Position numbers and translations under genes: made by a program
Shown here: positions 33,332-42,142 of the stretch, one piece after another
Position numbering within the stretch: the stretch's first letter is position 1
Layout: each line of letters starts with the position of its first letter
Assembly (NCBI RefSeq): GCF_002479495.1
Contig: NZ_DLNQ01000015.1
Coordinates: 568,969-632,968 of the forward strand
Length of the DNA stretch: 64,000 nt
From: Brevundimonas sp. UBA7506
GTDB taxonomy: Bacteria > Pseudomonadota > Alphaproteobacteria > Caulobacterales > Caulobacteraceae
Direction: 5' to 3'
The notes under the pieces: generated by a model
Told to the model about the DNA's origin: nothing
Databases searched by the model: none
What the model saw: only the letters and a program-made list of their open reading frames with translations

Positions 33332-34588
33332 TCAAGCCTTCGCCGGCATCGGCCGCAGGTGGTGGGCCTTGAACAGGCGTCCCTTCTCGGCGGCCAGAAC
33401 CAGCAGCAGGGCGACGACGCCCAGCGCCGCGAACCCGACCGTCATCGGCACGGTGGTGCCGTCGAAATGCTGGCCGATCCAGAAGCCCAGCAGGGCCCCG
33501 CCGATGGTCGAGATGAAGCCCTGGGCCGAGGCCGCCGTGCCGGCGATATGGCCCATGGGCTCCATGGCCATGGAGCCGAAATTGCCGGCGATGAAGCCGA
33601 AGCAGAACATCTTGCAGGCCTGAAGCGCGGCGAAGACCCACAAGCTGTCATGCCCCGCATAGGCGATGGCCGCGTGCAGCAGGCTGAAGCCGATGAAGCC
33701 GAACAGGGCCGTGTGGGCGATCAGACGCGAGCCCAGCCTTTCCACCATGCGCGAGTTCAGCACCGAGGCCAGGGCGATGCCGCCGGCCACCATGGCGAAG
33801 ACGGTGGTGAACAGGCCGGGCGACCTGAAGACGTCGAAAAAGATCTGCTGCGAAGAGTTGATGAAGGCGAACAGGGCGCCGCTGATCGCCGTCATGGCCA
33901 GGGTGTAGCCCATGCCGATGCGGCTGCTCAGGGCCTGACCAAAGGCGCCGGCGATGCGCTTGACGTTGATGGGCATGCGGTCTTCGGGGTGCAGGGTCTC
34001 GGGCAGGCGCAGGGCGGCCCACAAAAGGAAGCTGCCGCCGAACAGGGCGAAGAAGCCGAAGATCCAGCGCCAGGGCGCCACCAGCATGATCAGCTGCCCG
34101 ACGGTCGGCGCCAGGATGGGCACGCCCAGGAAGACCAGGAAGCTCAGCGACATGACCCGCGCCATGGTCCGGCCGGAATAGCGGTCGCGCACGATCGACA
34201 CGGCCAGCACCCGTGTCGCCGCCGAGCCCAGGCCCATGCCGATGCGTGACAGGATCAGCCACTCGAACGAATGGGCGAAGGCGGCCAGGATGCTGAAGCC
34301 GACATAGAGGCCGATGCCGATGAAGAGGATGGGCCGCCGACCGAACCGGTCCGCCAGCGGGCCGTAGAACAGCTGCGCCCCGCCGAAACCCAGCAGATAG
34401 GCGGTGATGACCCACTGGCGCGTGTTCTCGTTGACCACGCCCAGATCTTCGCCGATGTGCGGCAGGGCCGGCAGCATGGCGTCGATGGCCAGGGCGTTCA
34501 TCGCCATCATGATGGCGATCAGGCAGACGAATTCGGCGAACCCCGGCCCCTTGGGAGCGGCGGTGGTGGTGGTCGGGGCGGAGGTCAT
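33332..34588 (-). CDS. Bcr/CflA family multidrug efflux MFS transporter
   Basis: The 418-residue protein has 12 membrane helices. The first helix region IDAMLPALPHIGEDLGV is the Bcr/CflA hallmark. YGPLADRFGRRPILFIG is MFS motif A, SRIGMGLGSAATRVLAVSIV follows, and motif C-like GVPILAPTVGQLI marks drug/H+ antiporters of the DHA1 family. The drug substrate is unknown. Confidence 0.92.
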   Translation of the reverse strand: MTSAPTTTTAAPKGPGFAEFVCLIAIMMAMNALAIDAMLPALPHIGEDLGVVNENTRQWVITAYLLGFGGAQLFYGPLADRFGRRPILFIGIGLYVGFSILAAFAHSFEWLILSRIGMGLGSAATRVLAVSIVRDRYSGRTMARVMSLSFLVFLGVPILAPTVGQLIMLVAPWRWIFGFFALFGGSFLLWAALRLPETLHPEDRMPINVKRIAGAFGQALSSRIGMGYTLAMTAISGALFAFINSSQQIFFDVFRSPGLFTTVFAMVAGGIALASVLNSRMVERLGSRLIAHTALFGFIGFSLLHAAIAYAGHDSLWVFAALQACKMFCFGFIAGNFGSMAMEPMGHIAGTAASAQGFISTIGGALLGFWIGQHFDGTTVPMTVGFAALGVVALLLVLAAEKGRLFKAHHLRPMPAKA

Positions 34589-34705
34589 CGGGACCAGATG
34601 CGGGCTGCGTCAGGCTGACGCAACCCCGGATCGTCATGAATTTTGCGTTGCAACAAGACAGGGCGGCGCTCGGGCTGAGCCATTTGGTCATGCCCTTTCG
34701 TCTCC

Positions 34706-34823
34706 CTGCCGTCATTCCGGGGCGCGCAGCGAACCCGGAACCCAGGCGGTTGCTTATGTCTGCGTCCTGCCCGGGGCTGGCGCCTGGCCCCCGGATCGCC
34801 CCTGCGGGGCGTCCGGGGTGACG
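34706..34823. repeat. Dispersed inverted-repeat element, family C
   Basis: The ends CCGTCATTCCGGGGCGCGCA and CGTCCGGGGTGACGG are inverted with mismatches. Inner CCCGGAACCCAGGCGG resembles the 13386 copy. It lies between the emrA-like stop and the Bcr/CflA promoter region. Confidence 0.65.
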
Positions 34824-34833
34824 GCGAGGAGGC

Positions 34834-35955
34834 CTACTCCCGCACCTGAATCCGCGCCACGACCGACATGCCGGGAGCCAGCCGCGCGGCGGCCTCCTGA
34901 CTGGGATCGATGGAGATGCGGACCGGGATGCGCTGGGCCACCTTGGTGAAGTTGCCGGTAGCGTTGTCGGGACGGATGACGCTGAACTCGGACCCGGCGG
35001 CGGGCGAGATGCGTTCGACCTTGCCCTTCAGGGGTTGTCCGCCCAGGGCGTCGACCGAGATCTCGACGGACTGGCCGACGCGGATGTCGCGCATCTGCGT
35101 CTCCTTCATATTGGCCGTGACCCAGACCGTATCGGGGACGAGGGCGGTCAGTTGCGTGCCGACCGCGACCTGCTGGCCGACGCGTACCGCGACCTCGCCC
35201 AGACGTCCGGCGCGCGGAGCCTCGATGCGGGTGTTGTCCAGGTCGATCTGGGCCAGACGGACCTGGGCGCGGGCGTTCTCGACGGCGGCTTCCAGCGAGC
35301 CCTTGCTGACCACCGCCGAGGTGACGCCGGTCTGGGCCACGCCTTCGGCGGCGCGGGCGGCGGCCAACTGGGCCTCGGCGGCGCGCAGGGCGTTCTGGGC
35401 GGTGTCCACCTGGGCCTGGGCCACCCAGCCGCCGGCGAACAGGGTGCGCACGCGCTGGGCGTCGGCGCGCGCCTTGGTCACGGCGGATTCGGCGCCGGCG
35501 ATGGAGGCGCGGGTCTGGGCGACCGAGCCGCGCGCCGAGGCCTGGCTTTGGGCGGAGTTGGCCAGGGCCGCTTCAGCTGAATGCAGGGCCGCCTGCGCCT
35601 GTTCCAGACGCTGGCGATAGATGCGGTCGTCGATGGTCGCCAGCAACTGGCCGGGCTGAACCGTCTGGAAGTCCTGCACCTCGACCGAGGTCACATAGCC
35701 GCTGACCTGGGGGCTGATGACGGTCACCTGGCCGCGCACATAGGCGTTGTCGGTGGTCTGCGGCCCCCCGTCGAACGGCGGCAGGCGCCAGGCGTGCAGG
35801 ATCAGACCGACCCCGACCAGGGCGATCAGGATCAGCACCACGCTGATCATGACCCTGCGTCCGCTGGACGGTTGCGGCGCGGCGGCGGGCGGCGGGGGGG
35901 CGGCCGGAGCCGGAGCGGCGGGGGCTTGAGCAGGGGCGGGTGTGGCGTCGGTCAT
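34834..35955 (-). CDS. EmrA-like membrane fusion protein of a drug efflux pump
   Basis: The 373-residue protein has a Pro/Ala-rich cytoplasmic start, one membrane helix (VMISVVLILIALVGVGLILH), then the HlyD fold. TDNAYVRGQVTVISPQVSGY is the classic EmrA lipoyl motif. A coiled-coil hairpin spans about 110-225. The beta-barrel part begins around VWVTANMKETQMRDIRVGQS. It couples the EmrB-type transporter to an outer-membrane channel; no TolC gene is in the window. It is the last gene of the TetR-EmrB-EmrA operon. Confidence 0.92.
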   Translation of the reverse strand: MTDATPAPAQAPAAPAPAAPPPPAAAPQPSSGRRVMISVVLILIALVGVGLILHAWRLPPFDGGPQTTDNAYVRGQVTVISPQVSGYVTSVEVQDFQTVQPGQLLATIDDRIYRQRLEQAQAALHSAEAALANSAQSQASARGSVAQTRASIAGAESAVTKARADAQRVRTLFAGGWVAQAQVDTAQNALRAAEAQLAAARAAEGVAQTGVTSAVVSKGSLEAAVENARAQVRLAQIDLDNTRIEAPRAGRLGEVAVRVGQQVAVGTQLTALVPDTVWVTANMKETQMRDIRVGQSVEISVDALGGQPLKGKVERISPAAGSEFSVIRPDNATGNFTKVAQRIPVRISIDPSQEAAARLAPGMSVVARIQVRE

Positions 35956-35968
35956 GGTCGGGTCCGGG

Positions 35969-37654
35969 TCATTCGACAGCGGCGGCTGCGGCGGCCTCGG
36001 CCGCCTGGCGGTTGGCGGCGCGGCGCGCCTCGATACGGGGGCGGAAATGGTTCGCGGCGACCCAGAGCGCGCCGACGGCGGCGGCGCCCGAGATCAGCAG
36101 GAAGACGTCGTTGTAGGCCAGGACCTGAGCCTGCTGACTGACCTGCTGCTGCAGCAGCTTCAGCGCCGCGCCCTGGCGCTGGGCCGCGTCGCCGAGGGTG
36201 TGGGCGTAGGCCCCGCCCAGCTGCTGCAGCCGCAGCACCACCTCGGGATCGCCCAGGTCGATGTGCTCGGCCAGCTGGTTGGAATGATACTTCTCGCGGA
36301 TCGTCTGGATCGTGCCGATCAGGGCCGAGCCCATCAGGCCGCCGATGTTCTGGCCGATCGAGAAGACGACGATGAAGCTGATCAGGTTCTTGCCCCCGCC
36401 CTGCAAGACCTTGCCGAAGCCGATGATCATGGTCGGGCCGATGAAGAAGGCGGCGGCGAAGGCGAGCAGGGCCTGGCTGAAATAGAGGTTCACCGGCCGG
36501 GTCAGCACCGTCGCATGGCTGTCCATGAAGGCGCCGACGGCGATCAGGGCGAGCGCGATGGAGATGGGCTTCCACAGCTTCATGGGATTCAGGGTCAGGG
36601 CGCTGGTCAGGGTCCCCGCCGCCGTGGCCAGCAGCATGACCCAGAACAGGCCATGCATCTGGTCATTGCCCAGACCCATCTGTTGCAGGAAGCCGACCGC
36701 GCCGGTCGTCTGCTCCGACAGGACGATCCGCACCAGCAGGATGGCCAGCAGCAGCCGCACGATGTCGCCGCCCGCCAGCCATTTCAGGTCGATCAGCGGG
36801 TTGGCGCGGTTGTACTCGATGACGGCGGCGGCGGTCAGCAGGACCAGGGCGCCGACCAGGGCCCAGCCGATCCACGCCGCCTCGGTCCACCAGACGATGC
36901 GACCCAGCCCCAGGACGGCGGTCAGCAGGGCCACGCCCGGCGCGAACAGGGCGAAGGTGACGAAGTCCAGTTTCTCGAAGGTCTTCACCCGCTGCGACGG
37001 CGGCATCTTCAGGGCGAATACGGCGGGCAGGGCGATCAGCACCAGCCCCAGGTCGAACATGTAGACCGCCCGCCACAGATCATGGTCCAGCAGCGGCCCG
37101 ACCCCCAGCCGCGCCAGGGGGATGGCCAGGCTGGACAGGCCCACGCCGATGATGATGCCCTTCAGCCGGTGCTGCGCCGGGAAGGCCTGGATGATGTAGA
37201 GGATGCCCAGGGTCGACATGCCCGCCGCCGCGATCCCGGCGATGCCGCGCACCACCAGGGTCGAGCCGAAGTCCTCGAGGAAGAGGTGCGCCGCCGCCGT
37301 GGCCAGGAAGACCATCAGGATGATCTCGGTGAACAGCCGCAGCCCGTACTGCATCCTGAACTTGACCAGCAGCAGGTTCATGCAGGCGTTGGTCATGACG
37401 AAGATGACCGGCAGCCAGGTCGCCTCGGCGATGGTCACGCCCAGATCACCCGCCAGCTGCGGGATGTTGGCCGTCACCGCGGCATTGCCGAGGCTGCCGG
37501 TCAGGGCGACCAGAATGCCCACGGCGGCATAGGCCCAGCGCATCGGCGTCGAATGGTCGGGCGTGGCGGGCGAGCCGGGCAGGGCGGGCCGCTCGTGCGG
37601 CTTCAGCGTCGCCAGATACTCGTCCCAGGGCAGGTTCCAGTCGCGGCGGCTCAT
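35969..37654 (-). CDS. EmrB/QacA-type MFS efflux transporter (DHA2, 14 helices)
   Basis: The 561-residue protein starts at the ATG at 37654, overlapping the tetR stop. The opening [20 protein letters not shown] is typical of DHA2 pumps. Hydrophobic segments continue to about residue 525, with [20 protein letters not shown] in the expected place. The usual motif A loop is poorly conserved ([13 protein letters not shown]), placing it in the divergent DHA2 branch common in alphaproteobacteria. The tail is Ala-rich. It probably exports toxic amphiphiles with the adjacent EmrA-like protein. Confidence 0.9.
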   Translation of the reverse strand: MSRRDWNLPWDEYLATLKPHERPALPGSPATPDHSTPMRWAYAAVGILVALTGSLGNAAVTANIPQLAGDLGVTIAEATWLPVIFVMTNACMNLLLVKFRMQYGLRLFTEIILMVFLATAAAHLFLEDFGSTLVVRGIAGIAAAGMSTLGILYIIQAFPAQHRLKGIIIGVGLSSLAIPLARLGVGPLLDHDLWRAVYMFDLGLVLIALPAVFALKMPPSQRVKTFEKLDFVTFALFAPGVALLTAVLGLGRIVWWTEAAWIGWALVGALVLLTAAAVIEYNRANPLIDLKWLAGGDIVRLLLAILLVRIVLSEQTTGAVGFLQQMGLGNDQMHGLFWVMLLATAAGTLTSALTLNPMKLWKPISIALALIAVGAFMDSHATVLTRPVNLYFSQALLAFAAAFFIGPTMIIGFGKVLQGGGKNLISFIVVFSIGQNIGGLMGSALIGTIQTIREKYHSNQLAEHIDLGDPEVVLRLQQLGGAYAHTLGDAAQRQGAALKLLQQQVSQQAQVLAYNDVFLLISGAAAVGALWVAANHFRPRIEARRAANRQAAEAAAAAAVE

Positions 37655-38214
37655 GTGAGCGGCTCCGGCCGAGGCCGAACGGCGTCCAGCACCAGCTCCA
37701 GCGCCCGGCGACTCAGCTGATCCCGATCGGCCGCCCCGACAGTGCGCGACGGCGCCCCCAGCATCAGGGCCAGAACGCGCGTGTCCTCCACGCTCAGATC
37801 GGGGCGCACCCGTCCCGCGGCCTGCGACACCGCCAGCGCTTCGGCCCCCGCGCGTTTCAGCCCGCTGCGGATCGGGGCCAGGGCTTCGTCCTTCAGATCG
37901 CGGATGGCGCTGGCCAGGCCCGCGCTCTGGATCATCAGCTCGACCAACTGGCCGAGAAACCACAGGAAGACCTCGGGATCATCGAGGCGGGCCTGGGTGC
38001 GTTCGTGCAGGTCGTCGATCTGTCCCACGAAGACCGCCAGGGCCAGCTCGGACCGGTCGGCGAAGTTGCGATAAAGCGTCGCCCGGCCCACGCCCGCCTG
38101 CTCGGCGATGACGTGCAGCGGCGTGTCCAGCCCGTCGCGTGCAAAGGCTTCAGCGGCGGCCTTCAGCAGGGCCTCGCGGCGTTCGGCGGCGTCTTTTCGC
38201 AGGGGACGGGTCAT
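37651..38214 (-). CDS. TetR family repressor of the efflux operon
   Basis: The 187-residue protein starts at the ATG at 38214; a TTG at 38226 is an alternative. The N-terminal HTH is RREALLKAAAEAFARDGLDT, then VIAEQAGVGRATLYRNFADR. The C-terminal domain is ligand-binding and unassigned. Its stop overlaps the emrB-like start by 4 bp. A near-perfect 20-bp palindrome overlaps the start region upstream, so the protein probably represses its own operon and is released by a pump substrate. Confidence 0.93.
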   Translation of the reverse strand: MTRPLRKDAAERREALLKAAAEAFARDGLDTPLHVIAEQAGVGRATLYRNFADRSELALAVFVGQIDDLHERTQARLDDPEVFLWFLGQLVELMIQSAGLASAIRDLKDEALAPIRSGLKRAGAEALAVSQAAGRVRPDLSVEDTRVLALMLGAPSRTVGAADRDQLSRRALELVLDAVRPRPEPLT

Positions 38215-38225
38215 GAAGATCGCCA

Positions 38226-38245
38226 AGTGGACACTTGTGTCCGCT
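38226..38245. promoter_or_regulatory. Probable TetR operator
   Basis: AGTGGACACTTGTGTCCGCT is palindromic except for one base pair and the two central bases. Its centre is 22 bp upstream of the repressor ATG, as expected for autoregulation. Confidence 0.7.
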
Positions 38246-38400
38246 TAATCAAGAGCGGTCGGACTCATTCTTTGTTTCGCTGTGTGCGGGCGCGGGCGAA
38301 TCCCTCCTTGCACAGCGGAATGCGCCAGAACGGCTAAGGCTGCGTTCCGGGCGATGATGGAGACGAAAGGGGGGCGCGCCCTCGGGCGCTCATCCAGATG

Positions 38401-38487
38401 TGGTGCCGGTGGCCGGGCTCGAACCGGCACTCCTCTCGGAACAGGATTTTGAATCCAGCGCGTCTACCAATTCCACCACACCGGCAC
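38401..38487 (-). tRNA. tRNA-Leu (anticodon CAA)
   Basis: It is 87 nt with encoded CCA. The acceptor arms GTGCCGG and CCGGCAC pair fully. The anticodon loop TTCAAAA sits between CTGGA and TCCTG (one U-U mismatch in the stem), giving anticodon CAA. A long variable arm (GTTCCGAGAGGAG) and the T arm TGCCGGTTCGAGCCCGGC class it as a type II tRNA-Leu. Confidence 0.95.
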
Positions 38488-38550
38488 AGGTCTGGGAGGC
38501 CGCGCAATCTAGCGAGGGAATGCGCCGGGTCAATCGCCAGGCCTGGAAAA

Positions 38551-39369
38551 TCAGCGCATCATGAAGTTGGTGCGAAACACGACGAGCCGGGGCGAGACGG
38601 GGGCGCCGTCCGACGACTGGAGCCGGGCGTCGTCCGTGCTCTTCAGCGCCTGCTTTCCGAAGCCGCCGTCAACGGGGAACTCGCTTTCCACCAGGCAGGC
38701 GTCCAGGCGTCCGTCCGGCAGGGCCATGCAGGACAGCATGGCGAAACCGGCGGTGTATTTCGCCGGGAAGGGATAGGCGGGCCGCGGCGGGCGCGCCCAG
38801 GTCACCCTAGGCGACTGTCCGTATTCGTCCAGGTCCGGCAGAGCGGCGTCCCGAGCGTCGACCAGAGGCCGGTTGCAGGCGGTCAGGGTCTCGTCCACGG
38901 CGGTCGAGGAGCGCGGCAGTTCCAGATCATGCCGCAGGTTGCGACCCGGTCCGGCGCCGTCGGGGACCACGATGGACACCCTGCCGCCTTCGCGCAGCTT
39001 GCGGGCGAAAGGCGCCGGCAGGGCGCTCAGGGCTGTGGAGCGGACGGTCGCGACATTCCAGGTCTCGGCGTGGAAATGATCGTCATAAGAAATCCGCAGC
39101 ACGCGTGTGTCCCGTCGGGGAGCTTCGGGCAGGCCCGACACCAGGGCGTCATAGACGCCGTCGGAACAGCGCAAGATGACGCTGACGCCGCTGTCGAGGC
39201 TGACGTAGGCCGCGACCATCTTCTTGCGCGGATCGCGCACCATGTCCCAGTCGGCAGGCGGATTGACTTCGGCCGGCGCCGGGGGCGCAGCGTCCTGGGC
39301 CGCCGCTGGACCCGACATGGACAGGGCTGAAAGAAGCGCCGCCGTCGCGATGTGTCGAACAGGGCTCAT
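38551..39369 (-). CDS. Exported hypothetical protein, TonB-like C-terminal region
   Basis: The 272-residue protein starts at the ATG at 39369 with a signal peptide (ATAALLSALSMSGPAAA). The middle has YVSLDSGVSVILRCSDGVYD, and the C-terminal part has PPRPAYPFPAKYTAGFAMLS, then LPDGRLDACLVESEFPVDGG. The latter pattern (P-x-Y-P, a strand, DGR-x-x-x-C-x-V) recalls TonB C-terminal-like domains of periplasmic proteins. The role is unknown. The start overlaps the upstream gene's stop by 4 bp. Confidence 0.75.
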   Translation of the reverse strand: MSPVRHIATAALLSALSMSGPAAAQDAAPPAPAEVNPPADWDMVRDPRKKMVAAYVSLDSGVSVILRCSDGVYDALVSGLPEAPRRDTRVLRISYDDHFHAETWNVATVRSTALSALPAPFARKLREGGRVSIVVPDGAGPGRNLRHDLELPRSSTAVDETLTACNRPLVDARDAALPDLDEYGQSPRVTWARPPRPAYPFPAKYTAGFAMLSCMALPDGRLDACLVESEFPVDGGFGKQALKSTDDARLQSSDGAPVSPRLVVFRTNFMMR

Positions 39370-39887
39370 GCTGCAACCTCCACATGGCTGTCGGTTCCGC
39401 CCGCGAGAACGCGGCGGGCGCGGATGTACATCTCGACGCGCTGCATGACGATCAGGCCGACGGCGAACAGCATGAAGGCGTCGGTGACGACCACGGCGTC
39501 CAGATGCCAGGCGGCGGCATTGGTTTGCATGACTTCCTTCAGGCCCGCCCGCGCGGCGAACAGGCCGATCACCAGAATCAGCCCCAGGGGCGAGGCCTGG
39601 GCCTTCAGCGACCCGTCCGGCTCCTTCTCGATGGTGATGGTCTTGCCCCGCCACCAGCCGGCGACGCCGCCTAGGGCCAGGGCGACCACGAAGGCGATCC
39701 AGGCCAGGGGGCCGAAATGCGGGTGCTGGGTATTGGCCCACAGGCCGAAGCCGATCGCTGTGGTGACCAGCAGGGGCATGACCCACAAAAGGTGCGGCCG
39801 CAGGGTCCGTTTGCGCCGGTTGCGCAGCAGGATGATGATCAGGGCCACGGCGATGCCGATCAGCGGGCCCATGGTTTGCGGCGACAT
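39366..39887 (-). CDS. CcdC/DUF1453-like membrane protein
   Basis: The 173-residue protein has five hydrophobic segments. LRNRRKRTLRPHLLWVMPLL after helix 1 and IAFVVALALGGVAGWWRGKT, then a PDGSLKAQASPLGLILVIGL segment, match the CcdC-like family. Its function is unknown. It is coupled to the exported protein downstream. Confidence 0.75.
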   Translation of the reverse strand: MSPQTMGPLIGIAVALIIILLRNRRKRTLRPHLLWVMPLLVTTAIGFGLWANTQHPHFGPLAWIAFVVALALGGVAGWWRGKTITIEKEPDGSLKAQASPLGLILVIGLFAARAGLKEVMQTNAAAWHLDAVVVTDAFMLFAVGLIVMQRVEMYIRARRVLAGGTDSHVEVAA

Positions 39888-39950
39888 GCGGAAACTCCCC
39901 CTCCGAGCGCCGTCAGCCTAGCCCGACGAACGGCGCTCGAAAAGCGGAGA

Positions 39951-40958
39951 TCAGGCGGGCGCGACCGTCTGTTCGATGGCGCCGAAGATGGTGTGGTGCT
40001 TGTCGTCCAGCATCTCGATGCGGACGGTGTCGCCATGCTTGAGGAAGGGCGTCTTGGCCTCGCCGGTCAGGATGGTTTCGACGGTGCGGACCTCGGCGAT
40101 GCAGGAATAGCCCAGACCGCCGTCGGCCACCGGCTTGCCCGGACCGCCGTCGGCGTCCTTGTTCGACACCGTGCCCGAGCCGATGATCGACCCTGCGATC
40201 AGGGCGCGGGTCTTGGCCAGGTGGGCGATCAGCACGCCGAAGTCGAAGGTCATGTCCACGCCGGCGTCGGCCTGACCGAAGTCCTTGCCGTTCAGTTGCA
40301 CCGACAGGGCGCCGGACAGCTTGCCGTCCTTCCAGCGGTCGCCCAGGGCGTCGGGCGTGACGAAGACCGGCGACAGGGCGCTGGCCGGCTTGGACTGGAC
40401 GAAGCCGAAGCCCTTGGCCAGTTCGCCGGGGATCAGGTTGCGCAAGCTCACGTCGTTGACCAGACCGACCAGACGGATCGAGGCCAGGGCCTCGTCGCGG
40501 CTGGCGCCCAGGGGCACGTCGCCGGTCACGACCACGATCTCGGCCTCCAGATCGCAGCCCCAGGCCTCGTCCTTCAGCGGGATGGCGTCGCGCGGACCCA
40601 TGAAGTGGTCGGAGCCGCCCTGATACATCAGCGGGTCGGTCCAGAAGGTCGCCGGCATCTCGGCGTTGCGGGCTTTGCGCACCAGTTCGACGTGGTTCAC
40701 ATAGGCCGAGCCGTCGGCCCACTGATAGGCGCGGGGCAGGGGGGCGGCGGCGTCGCGCTCGTGGAAGCGGCCGCGCGGAACGGCCTCGTGCTCCAGGCTC
40801 TCGGCCAGGGCGCGCAACAGCGGCTCGCAACGGTCCCAGTCATCCAGCGCCGCCTGCAGCGTGGGCGCGATCAGAAAGGCGTCCGTGAACCAGTTCAGGT
40901 CCTTGGAGACGACGACGAGGCGGCCGTCACGGCCGTGCTTGAGCGAGGCGAGTTTCAT
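39951..40958 (-). CDS. Fumarylacetoacetate hydrolase family protein
   Basis: The 335-residue protein resembles bacterial FahA-type two-domain enzymes: MKLASLKHGRDGRLVVVSKD, YQWADGSAYVNHVELVRKAR, then metal-site ACLEAEI-type WGCDLEAEIVVVTGDVP, GLVNDVSLRNLIPGELAKGF, and SGTVSNKD. Fumarylacetoacetase cuts the last intermediate of tyrosine breakdown to fumarate and acetoacetate. The 4-hydroxyphenylpyruvate dioxygenase gene lies 2.6 kb upstream on the same strand, which supports this role. Homogentisate dioxygenase is not in the window. Confidence 0.87.
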   Translation of the reverse strand: MKLASLKHGRDGRLVVVSKDLNWFTDAFLIAPTLQAALDDWDRCEPLLRALAESLEHEAVPRGRFHERDAAAPLPRAYQWADGSAYVNHVELVRKARNAEMPATFWTDPLMYQGGSDHFMGPRDAIPLKDEAWGCDLEAEIVVVTGDVPLGASRDEALASIRLVGLVNDVSLRNLIPGELAKGFGFVQSKPASALSPVFVTPDALGDRWKDGKLSGALSVQLNGKDFGQADAGVDMTFDFGVLIAHLAKTRALIAGSIIGSGTVSNKDADGGPGKPVADGGLGYSCIAEVRTVETILTGEAKTPFLKHGDTVRIEMLDDKHHTIFGAIEQTVAPA

Positions 40959-41025
40959 GGGGTGAAGCTAGTCTTGGGCGAGGGGATTGGGAAGCGGAGA
41001 CATGACCGGCGCGGACGCCGTTCGA

Positions 41026-41316
41026 TCAACTGTTCGGGGGCGCGATGACGGCGCGGGCCTCGGCGCCGGTGCGCAGGGCGGGATCGCGCACCTCGACCTC
41101 GACGGCGATGGCGCCCGCGGGCTCGTGCGCCCACAGGTAGCGGCGCTCGATCTCGACCGCGCGGCCGGACGGGGCCATGCCCTCATAGACATCACCCCAG
41201 GGCGTGACGGCCTTCATCTCGACCCACAACAGGCCGCAGGCGGCGTCCAGTTCCTCGATGGCCATTTCCGACAGTTCGTCGGCATGCGGAGCGGGGCGGT
41301 TCGGGGTCACAGCCAT
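41026..41316 (-). CDS. Small protein of unknown function
   Basis: The 96-residue protein starts at the ATG at 41316, overlapping the previous stop. It contains LSEMAIEELDAACGLLWVEM, KAVTPWGDVYEGMAPSGR and ERRYLWAHEPAGAIAVEVEV. It reads as a soluble alpha-beta protein. I recognise no family. Tight overlap (10 bp) with the methyltransferase-like gene suggests an operon. Confidence 0.65.
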   Translation of the reverse strand: MAVTPNRPAPHADELSEMAIEELDAACGLLWVEMKAVTPWGDVYEGMAPSGRAVEIERRYLWAHEPAGAIAVEVEVRDPALRTGAEARAVIAPPNS

Positions 41317-41777
41317 CGGCGGACCTTTCCTTGATAGGCTTGATACTCGACGCCAAATTTCGCCGTCAGATAGCGCTCCTCGCGGGCGATGACGAAGCGG
41401 TCGACGACGATCAGGCAGGGGGCCAGCATGGCCAGGGCGACGGGGCTGTCCATGGCCAGGGCGAAGCCGGCGTAGGTGATCGCGAAACCGACATAGATGG
41501 GGTTGCGGCTGTATTGGTAGAGGCCGCCGGTCGCGAGCGCCGTGGTCGGCTTCCACGGCTCGGGCGGGGTGCCCAGACGGCGGAAGGTCCCCGCCGCGAT
41601 TCCGTCCAGCAGCAGGCCGCCGATCACCAGAACAAAGGCCAGGCTGCGCCGCCAGTCGACGTCGAGGCCGAGCGACGGCTCGCTGACCAGCCGCCCCATC
41701 CCGAACCCGGCCAGCAGGAAGCCGAGATAGATCAGCGGCGGCGGGGCGATGACGCCGGGGTGGTCGGGTTTGCTCAT
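41307..41777 (-). CDS. Isoprenylcysteine carboxyl methyltransferase-like membrane protein
   Basis: The 156-residue protein has four to five membrane segments. TTALATGGLYQYSRNPIYVG is the PEMT/ICMT signature (GxYxxxRNPxY), and the end (ERYLTAKFGVEYQAYQGKVR) carries the E-x-x-L-x-x-x-F-G-x-x-Y-x-x-Y motif. The family methylates lipids or small molecules using SAM. The substrate is unknown. It overlaps both neighbours. Confidence 0.88.
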   Translation of the reverse strand: MSKPDHPGVIAPPPLIYLGFLLAGFGMGRLVSEPSLGLDVDWRRSLAFVLVIGGLLLDGIAAGTFRRLGTPPEPWKPTTALATGGLYQYSRNPIYVGFAITYAGFALAMDSPVALAMLAPCLIVVDRFVIAREERYLTAKFGVEYQAYQGKVRRWL

Positions 41778-42142
41778 ATCGTCTGCCCCGAGGGCGCGGT
41801 GAATTCCGAGGTCGGGGCGTCGCCGGTGTTGATCACTTCCGAGGGCTCGAAGATCATCACCTCGGCCTCCTCGTCGGCTGCGGTGCGGTGTTCGACGCCG
41901 CGCGGCACGACGATGAACTGGCCGGGCTCCAGCGTCTCCACGCGATCGCGGAACTCGACCCGGAAGCGGCCCTTCCAGACCAGGAACATCTCCTCGGCCT
42001 CGGCGTGGCTGTGCCAGGGAAAGACCCCCTGCACCTTGACCAGCCGCACGTCCTGTCCGTTCAGTTGCGCCGCGACGCGCGGCCGCCAGTGGTCGGAAAA
42101 GCCGCCGAACTTCTGCGCCAGATCGACGACCTGCCCGGTCAT
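41774..42142 (-). CDS. Cupin domain protein
   Basis: The 122-residue single-domain cupin has motif 1 PWHSHAEAEEMFLVWKGRFR and motif 2 PGQFIVVPRGVEHRTAA, with the metal-binding His and Glu residues. FGGFSDHWRPRVAAQLNGQD precedes. It is probably an isomerase or dioxygenase of unknown substrate. It overlaps the asparaginase stop and the ICMT start by 4 bp each. Confidence 0.88.
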   Translation of the reverse strand: MTGQVVDLAQKFGGFSDHWRPRVAAQLNGQDVRLVKVQGVFPWHSHAEAEEMFLVWKGRFRVEFRDRVETLEPGQFIVVPRGVEHRTAADEEAEVMIFEPSEVINTGDAPTSEFTAPSGQTI

